A stretch of DNA of 64,000 bases, from positions 1 through 64,000 of the forward strand of contig JAPJBO010000187.1 in assembly GCA_030068145.1 (NCBI GenBank), read 5' to 3'. Source of the stretch: Diplonema papillatum. Its lineage: Eukaryota > Euglenozoa > Diplonemea > Diplonemida > Diplonemidae. Below the pieces are notes generated by a model. It made no database searches and was not told where the DNA came from. It saw only the letters and a program-made list of their open reading frames with translations. The position numbers and the translations under genes were made by a program. This document shows positions 53,180-63,880 of the stretch, in pieces (the first letter of the stretch is position 1; each line of letters begins with the position of its first letter).

Positions 53180-56100
53180 TCACGCGGGCAACATGTACAG
53201 GTCAAATTGAGGAACGACATTCATTTCTGTGGCGGTTTCAGCCTCTTCGAAACATGCAACGAAAGCTCTGGTCGGGGTGGAGAGCCTTTCGTAGACGTGG
53301 AACCAGACAAGGCATGTCGGGACTATGAGAAACAGCCAAGAGACAAGCATGAAGCCGTAGGCCTGTGATCGCTCGACGAAAGTGCCGAGTTGACCGCGAA
53401 GAAGGACGAGGCCCCCACGGTACGACTCATCTTGAGCGATGCATCCGTACTCTTTGCCTGAGAGAGCCGTCATCAGAGACCAGCCGGCGACGCCGAGTAC
53501 CAGCGCCAGGAAGAACAAACCGGCTGACGCAAAAACGAAGTGCCGGACACCGTTGCGGTGCGGGAGCAGACAGCAAACGACGAGCAGCACGATCCCGAGC
53601 CCGGAGAGCGTCACAGACGCCGCCAACAATCCGCGCACTGCGGCGAGATCCCTCTCGAGCCCGCCAACCGGGCAGATTTCACCAACCGGCCGGCAGCTGC
53701 CGCCATCGCGGAGCGTGCGGTTCCTGCCACTCGGAACGCAAGCCGGCGGCGGCTCGGCGCGAAGAGAAAAGGGCAAGTTCACAACGAAGAAGCGCGACGG
53801 GGCCGCGGCGCCCGCGTTGTCTTCGGCGAAGACGAGCGTCTGCCCGTTGGCTACAGCGACCCCCGAGAGCTTCGCGAGGCCGCTGCCGGCCCCGGCAACG
53901 GACGGGCCCAGCAGCATCTCCGCCCGAGTCGTGACCGGGACGGGGTCCGCGCTCGGCACGAGCATACGAAGACAGTGGCTTGGGTACGCAAACGCGTCGT
54001 CAACGAGCAGCTCGGGGCGCGAAGCGTGGTTCTGCACGTCGGCGCCGAGGGAGAAGTCGGCGGTGAGCAGGTTTCCCTGCCGGAAGTCGTCCTCGCTCGT
54101 GCCTTCGACGATCAGCGCCGTGTCCGCGCCTTCAAGCCACGCGGCGGCAAGGATCGCCGAGCTGGCACTCGAGAGCACGAGCAGCTTGACCGCCAGCAGG
54201 CCGTACTCGCCGCTCGAAAAATCGACCGCCAGCACCGCGCACCGAGCGACGGAGCTCGCCGCGTCAAGCGGCCGCCTCATGCAAACCAGCAACCTGTCCT
54301 TCCCCTGCGCCAGCGCCACCGCGCCGATCCCCTGAGACGCACTCGCCGCGAAGAACTCCTGTGGGAGCACGGCAACCGTGCCACCGCCCGGTGCGTATCC
54401 GCTTGCCTTCGGCACCAACTCATTGCGAATCCGCCCGTCCGCGTCAAAGACCAAGACCCTCGACCCGACCATGTCCGCCGCCAGATACGTCTCGTTGTCA
54501 ACGATTTGAAGCCCGTGCAGCGAATACACCGCCGGTAAATTATGCGGTAACGCCTGGCATGGTTTGCCGGTCACCGGATCGAGCGGCACCCCTTTCAAAG
54601 TCGAACCCGACGCAGTTGACAGGGCTGTGAATACTGGTTCGGTGACGGAGGTGCTCGGAGGCGAAGCAGAGCGGACGCCCCTCTGCAACCGGACAACGGC
54701 GACCCCGGCTGAGTCAGTATGATCGCGAACCTCAGCGCAGGGAGCCTGCGACAAACCGCTTCGCAAAATGTGCACTTCGCCCGAGCATATGTCCAATGCG
54801 ATGCCTCGCACGGCGGTGTTGTCTGGGAGTGCGTATGTTTCGACCATTGCGCTCGCATTGGCCGGCGTTGTCGGAAAGTAGAAGCTTGGTATCGGCGGCA
54901 TTCGAGCGGGATCCGTCGTTCCGGACAGCGAGAAGTCTACGACGATGCCGTGCGCCTCTGCGTCAAGTCGCTCGAAGTACGAAAACGCACGTAACGGACC
55001 CCTACATCTGCCCGCGTGCTGCACCCTACCAGAGCACGACGGCAGAGCGGAACACGCCTCGAGCCATCTGTTTGGCCGGCACCCAACGAGCGTTGAACAG
55101 CGGGTCCAAGCGACCTCGTACTGCTCTGTCTCGTATTCAGTTGCAACCGAAGAGGTAGCCCAGGAGGGGTCCCTGTCGCATGCTGCCACGAGATCGAAAG
55201 CGCACGACTCGAGGCTCGGCACGTCGCACGCCGGCGGCGGCGTCGCGAACGCGGGCGACCCTTTGAACGCCTCCGAGCAGATGGCTGACAGGCCGAAGCC
55301 GACGTCTTCTCTGCCGGTCGGCTCCTCGTCGTACGCCATGCGGTACCACTGCGCCGAGTTGACCGAGACCAGGACCGCGAAGAACGAGAGGAGCGCCGTG
55401 CCCCACGCGGCAGGCGCCTGCGGCGTGCCCCACGCGGCAGGCGCCTGCGGCCACGGCGTCGCCTCGCCGGCTCCCCGCGCGCCGGCGGCCTCTTTTTCGC
55501 GCAGGGCGCCGACGTCGACTTCGTCGACGCCGCGCTGGCCGCCCCACAACCGCGCGAAGTTCGGCACCGGGCAGCCGCAGGGCAGCGCCTCCGCGCGCAG
55601 GCACGAGAGGCACCCACGCCTCGGCAGCAGGTCCGCCCGGTTCCGCCGCGCGAAAGCGAGCGCCCCGAGCGCCGCGGCGCCGGCAGCCAGCGGGGCCGCC
55701 GCTGCCGCGAACACGCGCCAGCCCGCGGCCGCGAGGCCGACGGCGAGCGCCGGGCCGCCGACGAAGGCGCCGACGACGTACGCCATCGGGAACCACCTCA
55801 AGTTCTCCGCCGTTTCGCCCATGAACTTGGCGCACGCGAGGGGCACCGGCCGCAGGGGCCACACTACGAACCACACGACGGTGCCCAGGCAGTTGAAAAG
55901 GACGTGCTCCAGCGCAACGCGGAGGCCGACGTCGACGTGGTCCCCCGACAAAGCGGAGAGAACGCCTGTGACTGTCGTGCCGATATTCGCGCCGTGAGTC
56001 AGCGGCACCATCTTCTCGATGTGGACGAGACCGATTCCAACGAGCGGTGTCAGCGTCGAAGTGAACACCGACGAAGACTGGACAAGTATGGTTGCCCCGG

Positions 56101-57202
56101 TGCCGAAGAGTAGGAGGATGTAGTTGTCGAGACCGCCCGCGATTCTCAGCAGGGGATGCTTGAACTCGAGATTGAGGAGGTACCGGGTCCAGATGGCGAC
56201 TCTGCCCTGCAGGACGGAAGCCAGCAACTTGACCAACATCAACAGACAGGTCGTGAGCATGGCGAGTGAGACGAAGAGGAGGAGGAGACCAACCTCAGTG
56301 TCCGAGATGGGCGAGGTCCTGAACAAGTGGTGTCCGGACTGCCTGACAATGGTTTCCTTCTCCAAACCGGACAGGACCGCGGGCGACTCCGCCCGTGCTA
56401 TGGCCTCAATGAGGCCTTTGTCGACGGACACGACCCTCCCGGTGACCGGCTTGGTCAGGCGTTTGAGAAACTCGGGCTCTTTTCCCTCTGTTTCGCGTCC
56501 AAGGGCGAGGCCGTCCACTATGGCCTTCGATATTCTCAAGAGGAACCCCGAGGAGACTTCGAGGGGGAGGAAGATGGAGACGGTGAGCCAGTTGAACATA
56601 TCATGGAAGACGGCCGCTGTGAAGGCGCGCCTGTACTCTTCGGCGTTGTTAATGTGGGCGAAGGATACAAGAGTGTTGGTTACCGAAGTTCCGATGTTCG
56701 CTCCCATTACTAAGTAGGCTGCATCATGGGCCGTGACGAGCCCCGACGCGGCCATCGAAATTATGATTGACGTCGTCGTCGAAGATGACTGCATCAACAC
56801 CGTGGCCAGAATCCCAATAGACACTCCTGCAAACGGGTTCGCCAGCAGCTCGCTGTCCCGGAACGTTCTACCCGAAGAGCGTCCCCCCAGAATCTGGAAC
56901 GCGTCGCCCATAAGCCCCAGGGCGATGATGAACAAATACAGGACGCCCACCACGCAGCACAACTTCCCGACGCCCTCGAGTACCGAGACTGTTTTTCCGA
57001 CCGCTGTTTGGTCGCTCCACGATAGCTCGGCTTCGGCTTTCGCGTGGCCCATGTCCTTCAGCCCCCAGTGATCTACGATTCCTCGATCCTGCTCCGCCAC
57101 CAGGCCCGCCCACAAGTCTTCGAATGCAAGCTCGGCTTCATTGTCCGCAGGAGCGAGCGTGTCGCGCCCGAGGGGCGTGCTCCGGAACTCCTTCCACGTC
57201 AC
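53180..57202 (-). CDS. SLC34-type Na/phosphate symporter fused to phytase-like ectodomain
   Basis: This is an open frame of 1340 codons, numbered from the first codon here (GTG at 57202). The frame stays open upstream, so the true start is an upstream exon or Met51. Residues 80-500 form the type II Na/Pi transporter core with its inverted repeats: MQSSSTTTSIIISM (QSSS 138-141) with GANIGTSVTN, and VQSSSVFTSTLTPLVGIGLV (QSSS 375-378) with GANIGTTVTG. One more membrane span is near 601-616. Residues 617-1190 are a Cys-containing, NxT/S-containing region with repeated blade-like motifs: VRGIALDICSGEVHILRSG, SRVLVFDADGRIRNELV, GIGAVALAQGKDRLLVCMRR and LSGVAVANGQTLVFAEDNAG. These resemble the 'esterase-like activity of phytase' family. 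Three spans follow (about 1191-1213, 1219-1243, 1280-1303). It could release phosphate outside the membrane and import it; that coupling is inference. Confidence 0.8.
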   Translation of the reverse strand: MTWKEFRSTPLGRDTLAPADNEAELAFEDLWAGLVAEQDRGIVDHWGLKDMGHAKAEAELSWSDQTAVGKTVSVLEGVGKLCCVVGVLYLFIIALGLMGDAFQILGGRSSGRTFRDSELLANPFAGVSIGILATVLMQSSSTTTSIIISMAASGLVTAHDAAYLVMGANIGTSVTNTLVSFAHINNAEEYRRAFTAAVFHDMFNWLTVSIFLPLEVSSGFLLRISKAIVDGLALGRETEGKEPEFLKRLTKPVTGRVVSVDKGLIEAIARAESPAVLSGLEKETIVRQSGHHLFRTSPISDTEVGLLLLFVSLAMLTTCLLMLVKLLASVLQGRVAIWTRYLLNLEFKHPLLRIAGGLDNYILLLFGTGATILVQSSSVFTSTLTPLVGIGLVHIEKMVPLTHGANIGTTVTGVLSALSGDHVDVGLRVALEHVLFNCLGTVVWFVVWPLRPVPLACAKFMGETAENLRWFPMAYVVGAFVGGPALAVGLAAAGWRVFAAAAAPLAAGAAALGALAFARRNRADLLPRRGCLSCLRAEALPCGCPVPNFARLWGGQRGVDEVDVGALREKEAAGARGAGEATPWPQAPAAWGTPQAPAAWGTALLSFFAVLVSVNSAQWYRMAYDEEPTGREDVGFGLSAICSEAFKGSPAFATPPPACDVPSLESCAFDLVAACDRDPSWATSSVATEYETEQYEVAWTRCSTLVGCRPNRWLEACSALPSCSGRVQHAGRCRGPLRAFSYFERLDAEAHGIVVDFSLSGTTDPARMPPIPSFYFPTTPANASAMVETYALPDNTAVRGIALDICSGEVHILRSGLSQAPCAEVRDHTDSAGVAVVRLQRGVRSASPPSTSVTEPVFTALSTASGSTLKGVPLDPVTGKPCQALPHNLPAVYSLHGLQIVDNETYLAADMVGSRVLVFDADGRIRNELVPKASGYAPGGGTVAVLPQEFFAASASQGIGAVALAQGKDRLLVCMRRPLDAASSVARCAVLAVDFSSGEYGLLAVKLLVLSSASSAILAAAWLEGADTALIVEGTSEDDFRQGNLLTADFSLGADVQNHASRPELLVDDAFAYPSHCLRMLVPSADPVPVTTRAEMLLGPSVAGAGSGLAKLSGVAVANGQTLVFAEDNAGAAAPSRFFVVNLPFSLRAEPPPACVPSGRNRTLRDGGSCRPVGEICPVGGLERDLAAVRGLLAASVTLSGLGIVLLVVCCLLPHRNGVRHFVFASAGLFFLALVLGVAGWSLMTALSGKEYGCIAQDESYRGGLVLLRGQLGTFVERSQAYGFMLVSWLFLIVPTCLVWFHVYERLSTPTRAFVACFEEAETATEMNVVPQFDLYMLPA

Positions 57203-57420
57203 GTATCTGCCGCCGTGCGCGTACCATCGTCGGTCGGGCTTGCCTTCCGGAATGAGCTGCTCGTCGTTGATACCCGCAGTGAGGGTCCTTTCGTCGTCGG
57301 TCGGGTCGGGCAGACCCCCGCCTAAGCACGATCGCAGCTCTCCGACCGTTGTGGCAGGTGTGTATTTTCGTTTCGGATGTCACCTGTTGCGGTTTAGTCG
57401 ACAATTAGTGGTCGTTCGAT
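57203..57420 (-). other. Possible 5' coding extension of the transporter
   Basis: The transporter frame continues upstream of 57202 for about 55 codons (TVGELRSCLGGGLPDPTDDE is readable) to a TGA near 57380, without a Met. AG sites at CCGCAACAG and GGTCGGAG could be splice acceptors. A short upstream Met frame (57456, MAEPHCALS) could be a first exon. None of this is certain. Confidence 0.35.
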
Positions 57421-58817
57421 AAGAAACCCACTTAGGGCACAGTGTGGCTCTGCCATTCGGTTCGGAGGTACGAAGATCTCGTCGGGACATCTACCGCAGA
57501 TATCCTGCCCCACGAACAAAGTACCGCTTTCGAGGGTAGTCGTATCGGCCACCCGTGCAGTAACGACACCAACAGTGATGCACGAGGGATCCCGCTCTAT
57601 TCTCGCTTTTCCTCAAGAGTCGCCACAGACGGCCGGATCATCGTGGTGGCTCGTGGTCATATTCCAACAGGATCACACCGCCGATGCTTGCGAACGACCG
57701 CAAGCCCACTGCACGGGTTACGCGAATTAAAAATGAAGTGTTGATGACTTAAAGGACAAAGAATGCTGGGTAAAGCCTGAGTAGCGACGGAAAGGTAGTT
57801 GAGGGCCGAGACATAGAAGCAGGGGATCAGAAGAAGAAAGCGGAACGAGGAAGAGAAAACAAGGGCCGTCACGGCGGTGGGAGGTGGAGGGGTCGCTTTC
57901 ACGGTGCACTCGTCACTGTAGGCATCAACTGTGTGTGTGTGTGTGTGTTGTCATGACAAGCGATCACTTGTCGTGACAACGACTTTCGTAAACAGACGCG
58001 CAAATTGCTGTCATTGGCAAGCAATGCGTACTCACTGTTGGCAGGCCGGGAGCAAGGACGCTGTCAAAAGACCCGTCACCGACAAACAAACCGGCCATGT
58101 TGCGGTTTCCCGTCACTTGTACTTGGAAATGTGCCTGACCTTGGGTCGTGACTGGTGCATCGAGTGGGTGACTGTTTTCTGACAATCGGTTGGAACGAAC
58201 TCGTGACAAGTGCATCGAGGGTGGATGACTGTTTCTGACACTCGGTTGGAGTAAACCCGACCCTTCTAGGCCATGCCTGCTGGAAGTACTGTCGGCGATC
58301 TGGTAAAACTTTCCGACTCCGGACACGGCACCTGGGCGCACACGGTGAAACGCCTCTGCGGGTTTGGCCTGTTGAACGGATCTGACACGCAGTTCAAACG
58401 TCTTCACGAGTCCAGAGCATCATCGCGGGTGCTGGACGCAGGCGCGACCTGGCGGGCAGCTGCGTTTCAGCGAAGCCAATCACACGATGGCACGATCCTG
58501 TCAGCCTGTCTCCGTCTCATGCGAGGTGAACGCTATGACGCTAAGGCAACGTTCTACCGGGGGCCTAATACACGCCACGGAACGCCGCGCATTTGTCTCG
58601 CGTGTACTCATGTCGTGCAGGAATAACAGAAAAAAGGGGAGAGAACATCGCGCTCGCAGGTGCTGGTGCTGCGCTGATAGACAACCCTCTGATACACTTT
58701 CGCTCCGCGTTCGGTCGAACACTGAGCTTTGCAGATGGCATTGCTGGGCCAGCATCCTTTGCTTGCGCTCGTCCTGTTTTGTCGCAGTTGGCCGGCCCTC
58801 TGGGCGATGCCGCACCT
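57421..58817. other. Intergenic region between transporter and PARN
   Basis: It contains a (GT)9 microsatellite at 57931-57948 and an approximately 59-bp tandem duplication at about 58140-58255 (GTGCATCGAG...GACTGTTT). It should hold the transporter promoter and the PARN 3' UTR. No gene recognised. Confidence 0.5.
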
Positions 58818-61800
58818 TCACCCAACTTTTCTTTTCGTAGCAGGTGGTTCGGGTGTGGTCGGCGATATGGTCGGCGAAGGCGACTCGGCTTCGACGGTAG
58901 CGGGGGCTGCGGTGCTGTCGGCAGGAGCCAGAGGCACGGAGGCAGTCGCGGGCTCCAAGGGACGCTTTAAAGTGCGGCGGTTCGCGTCGTCTGCTGCGGA
59001 ATTGAGCGGTGCCGTCGACGCCGGAGTCACGACCGGGTTTTGTGGGCGCGTCGTCGGCGATCGAGGAACCTTTCGGGTTGCCGGGGCTGACGCGCCGGCG
59101 GCGGCCTTCTTGTGGGGGGAAGAGGTCGGTGGTCGCATAGCCGCGCGCGACGAGACTTTGCGCTTGAGCTGGCTCTTCAACTTCTCGAGCGCTGTCACGC
59201 TGACGCTGGCGCTTGGGGGCGAGTTTGGTTTGTCAGCCTTCTCGGCGTTCGTGGGGGACGTGGTGCTCGGCAGTGTGGCGGGGGAACCGGTGCCAGAGGA
59301 TGACTGCGCCGCGACCAACTGTTTTACGGCCAGGTGCTTGGCCCCGCTGGCGATAATTCCTCCTGCATCATTCCTCGTGTAAGTCAGATTTCCCATGGTG
59401 CTCACACCGCTCAGCCCGACCTGCTGCTGGCGAAGCAACGACTGCTTCACTGCTGTAACGGCTGGGCTTATCTGAAGCGGAGCCAGGCCCTCGCTCAGCT
59501 TCTTGTACAATTCGCTCGGGGGGCAGTCCCTCCGGAACAGCACGATGACTCCCTTTTTCTGGAACTCGACCCAGTACAGCTCTGCAAACTGGTCAACTTT
59601 GCGAACCTCTGCCTGCACGCGCGCAGCATCGACGTGTCCGTTAGCTCCTTCGCCTCTTATTGTGTACGTTGTACTGTGGGTCTCATCCAACGGCGGCAAA
59701 GTAGCAGCAGAGATGTCAAGGTGGTAGGGGGCAGCAAAGATAAAAATCCGATTCACGAAAGCAAAAGAATACGGCGACCCGGGCTCGGCCTTTCTTGTTT
59801 TCTTAAACATGTGTTGGTCCTGCAGCACTCGCGTTGTCGGCGGCGGGGCGTTCTCGCCTTGGATGAGCAAGTACATGCCGAGGAATACGGCTCCGGTCAT
59901 GTACGCGTCGTACCCAGCGTCGTGCTCTCGTGAAGCGGACGATGGGATCAAGTCTTTCAGGATTGGGAACAACAGCTTGAAAATATCCTGCAAGTGCATG
60001 GATCGAAACTTGTTTCCGAGTTCATCCCCTTCGAGGATGCTTCGCTGCAAGTTCTGGCAAACGTTTGCCCGGATCTCGTCGGCCATCTCGCTGGCTTGCC
60101 GAAGCAAGTCACTCTTTTGCTCCAGAATAGACTTTTCCCTGTCCACTGCGACATCTTTGCGCTCATCCCCGCCTGGCGAGCTTTGTCCATCGGGCGTCGG
60201 TGTTAGTACACGGGACGGCGGGTCCTGGCCTTCAACTTGTTGAAGCTGCTTCTCTTTCGTTTCCTTTCGCTGCCTTTCCTTTTCAGCCAAGTCGGCTTTC
60301 AAGCGATCGAGCTTCTTTTGCCTCAGGGTAACAGCTTCGCGTTCAAAAAGAGAGCCCAGGTCTCGAGGATACCACGTGAGAAGGTGCTTTGTGTCGACAA
60401 GAACAGACACCTTGGTTGATATTTGCTTCAGAACCTCCGTGAGATCCTTCGGGAGAGGTTGCTCAAGTTGATGCCAAAGGTACCTGTGTGATGGGTTTGT
60501 TTTGGAACAATGTTCGGACGTATCGTTCAAGACTGGAGGTCCTATGAACATGTAATGGGAATAGCCTCTATTCGAGCCAACCCGGCTTTAATGCGTGAAA
60601 AAGTGTATTGTGTTTGGACTGGATTATAGTGCAGAGCTAGCTTTTTCCTCCCCTGCCGATAAGCGTAGTGCTTGGGCAAAGGCCTTCGGGCATAGTGGCC
60701 CCGCCCATGACATTTTTCCGGTCGGGGATTTTTTTCGAGGTTTGTTGCGTTTCGGGGTCTAATGTGCCCGAATTTTGCGTTTTTTGCGGAGTTTCTCAGA
60801 GAATCTCGCGGTATTTGGGTCACCCCGTCGGCCCCGGGAGAGGGCCGACGGGGGGGACGGACGGTAAAAGGCTGCCCCGGGCCCGGGGGCAGGGGCGGCC
60901 CCCCCGGGTACGAGCGCCAAACTTCTCCCGTACTCGGTGGGTCCGGGGGGGTGTCCCCCTCCGGGTACGCGCACCCGACCTTGGCTTCACCCGGACTTTA
61001 CCACCCTGGCCGAACATCGCTTCGTGCCCGAACTTTTTTTAGTATCAGCGCTTAGCACCAGAACTTAGCAACGCGCGAACTTAACATCACTCGAACTTAG
61101 CTTCACCAGAACTTAGCATTGCCCGAACTTAGCTGCCCGAACTTTACTGTTCCCCGAACTTTAGCTGCCTCCAGTCTCGCCACGCTTAGCCGAGCGCACG
61201 TACTTATTGTCTCAGGCCGAAGTGGTGGGTACAAAAACATACAGAAGATCCAAAAAGCATTGGTGGCCAACGAGTGGCTTGTTAGCGGTGAGCAGCATGT
61301 CCCACACGTCCAGAAAACCTTTTGCAACTTCAAGGTCTTTGATTGACGAATACTGCCCGCGCTGCTTAACTTTGTCCTTCTCGGTGAGGTACTGACTGCG
61401 AGACATGAAAGGAATTCCCTCCTTAATCCAACGATTGAAGTCGAAAGCATGGTCTCCCAGAAACTTCAGAGAAGAGCCGAGACATGAAAACTTCAGATCG
61501 TTCTCGACTTTGACGTTGCTGCCACTCGTGCTGCTGGACCAAGGTCGAGGGGAGATGTAGAACGAGAACGACTTGACGTCGTATTTCTTGCGGTCTTCTT
61601 GGTAAATGTAGCACGCAATGCCGACTTGTGCGATTAGAAACTCTTGCCGTCGCATTGTCGACGTGCGTTCGGCTGCTGCTGCTGATTTATCTTCTAGCTT
61701 GCGCTTGGCACCGCAATGGTGGCAAAAGTTGGCAGCTTCGAGCTGTTCTGTGCCACAGCCGCTGCATCTCCCCAACATGAATCCTCCACCAAACATTGTT

Positions 61801-61997
61801 TGTCGAAGATGTGCATAGCGACTCTTGGCAGGAAGCAGAACGTTGACGCCTTGTTGTCGTTCCCGATGCAACCCAGTGAATTCGCAGTCAAAAGCGATGA
61901 ACGTTGCATTTTTTATTGCATTCGCGACGACTGGCTTTGCCTGCGCGTAGTTCGTCTGGTCCACTTCGATAACCGCAGCAGGCTTGGTTGTCATCAC
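58818..61997 (-). CDS. PARN: Poly(A)-specific ribonuclease PARN
   Basis: Two exons, 61997-61243 and 60483-58818, give 806 residues. The junction CT|GTATGT...CACACAG|G reads LDL-LYLWHQLEQPLPKDL, matching the family at this point. DEDD nuclease residues are FIAFDCEFTGL (Asp37, Glu39), LVGHQCFLDL (Asp250) and HDAGYDAYMTG in exon 2. NRIFIFAAPYHLDIS matches the C-terminal RNA-binding region of PARN. The enzyme shortens mRNA and small-RNA poly(A) tails from the 3' end. Unusual features are a zinc ribbon (Cys78, 81, 92, 95) inserted after the first catalytic motif, a charged coiled-coil-like segment in place of a clear R3H domain, and a roughly 200-residue Ser/Pro/Ala-rich tail. The start MMTTKP is the first Met and fits the family N-terminus. 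Its intron holds a K element. Confidence 0.92.
60484..61242 (-). other. PARN intron (759 nt)
   Basis: Donor GTATGT at 61242-61237 and acceptor CACACAG ending at 60484. Removing it keeps the frame and restores a family-consistent protein. Nearly all of it is a K element. Confidence 0.85.
60534..61204 (+). mobile_element. K element, short complete copy, in the PARN intron
   Basis: It starts AAGACTGGAGGTCCTATGAA and ends CCGAGCGCACGTAC, the two K termini seen at 14774-22045. Inside are a truncated SINE-like body (CATTTTTCCGGTCGGGGATT), a GC-rich hairpin-like segment and a short run of diverged 16-bp minisatellite units (60985-61165). There is no coding capacity and no clear target duplication. 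It lies antisense to PARN. Confidence 0.8.
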
Positions 61998-63880
61998 AGT
62001 TAGCCTTTACCCCCCACCCCGCTCCACCGCAAGCGCCGAATTTGGGTCGCCACGGTGTTAATATTGTTCCCCCCCTCCGGATCTCCGGATTCTTTGGGGG
62101 GTGCTGGTCCTGGGTCCAGAGGATGCAATAATTGGTCCAGAGAGTAACGAACCGCGTTGGTGTATGTGTCCACCCCCCCGGGGCGAGCTACGATTGACAA
62201 GAACTCGTCGAGAGCGAAAAAAAATAACGATTATGATGATGCTCTCCAGGAGCAGAACCAGAGCATTCCATTTCTTTGCCGACTATGGAGGGCTTGTTCG
62301 AGGGTCTCTAAGAATAGATGCCCGCGAAGAGCAGTACCTCCTAACAAACCAAGTGCCAGGCACTGCCACACCTTGGGCATCGCGTTAACGAATAGCCATA
62401 CGAAAAAGAGTAGAGTGGGCAGATAGCGACGGGAATGGAGCCGTTTTGCGAGAGCGTGGTGGAAATTCATGCTTCCAAATAGCGAAGTATCAAAAGGGGC
62501 AAAGAAAAGCCATAGGATGTCTTCCGAAAAACTTGGTTGTAAACTACGCTGCTAAATACTCGAACTCACCGATCGCGTTTTGGCGAGCCGTGCAGCGAGA
62601 ATACCAAGATCGGTCGTTGTAAGACGCGGAGGAAACGAAGGGAGAAACATCTTATCGATGCTGCTCTGCAGCACGGTACACAGGAGTGGGCTACCTGCGA
62701 CGGGCAGATAAATAACGTTTTGTTTAGCACTTTGCCTTTCTTTACTTTACGTTGGTGTCTTCGGGAACTTCCGGCACTCGGCGCGTTGTGGTCGCTCTGT
62801 CCTCCGAGTTGCTTAGACAACACCTGTTGATTACAACCAGGGGTGTGGACGAAGTTGTGCGGTCGGTCCTGACGGTTTTTTAGGAAAGGCATTTCTTTCT
62901 TGAACACGGGTCTGCCGCGCAATTGGAGCACAAAAACTTGGCAAAGCCAAAGGAAATAAGTCAGGTTCAAAAAAAAGAGCTGAAACTTACTATTACCTGC
63001 TGTCGATTGTCACAGAGCACCAACGGTTAAGTGGATGGGTGAAAGCGGCAGCTGTTCGCAAAATACGTGAATAACTACCTCGAGGGTGCAAGGAGCGTCG
63101 GTCGAACCAAGCAAGCTGCGACATGCTTGACATCCGTGTACAACGTGAAACGGTGGTGATAACATTCTGCGTTGGTCTTCAGTATAAAGCGACCAGCATG
63201 CGATTCATGTTGGCGCAGTAGAGAACCGTCAAAGAGAAAAGCGTCGAAACAAATGCGACAGCCTGGCTCGAGGTACCTCTAGAGGCAACATGTGAAGCCT
63301 GATGCTTTCTCAGCTCCTTGTACGTCGTACGCCATCACAAATCGCCCATACTAGCTGTGTACGGTCAAAGACCTCAGTTCCCGCTCTTGCAAAGGCTCTT
63401 CGACGAAGCCAATGCGGAGTCCACCGGAATTCACAGTACCACTGTGGCCCGTGGTCATCTTGTAATTTGCACAGGAATTGCCTTCCTTCACAGACCTATG
63501 AAGCGCGTAGTTTGGTTGGGAGCAAGTTGTCATTCACACACAAACTCAAAATCGTGTCAGAAATGAATCTGCGTGTGTTCGAGGCAACTTGTCACTGGCA
63601 GTAAAAGAAGCATTTTGAGGATTGATGTTCGGGCGGAGGGGTATGACGATGTGCAAAAAGCCTTCTGGAGAAACTACAGATCAAGAGTTTCAAAATGAGG
63701 AGCGCAGTGTCTGAATTCCAGCCCCGATTTTGCTTCGACATACAGTACGTTTTCCGTCTGTAACGGGTGAAGGCGGGAAGTTGTGAGTACCACAGGGGGT
63801 GCCTTAAAACGAGAACCTGTGTGGCAATGCACACCAAAGAAAAAGGAGGACGGGGGTTGTCAAGAATGGTTGGTACTGTA
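61998..63880. other. Intergenic region between PARN and aconitase
   Basis: It should include the PARN promoter and the aconitase 3' UTR. Short open frames only; no domain or repeat recognised. Confidence 0.5.

Noticed and set aside
53540-55997. Long + strand open frames inside the transporter gene
   Set aside because: Antisense shadows of the symporter/phytase-like frame, with low-complexity composition.
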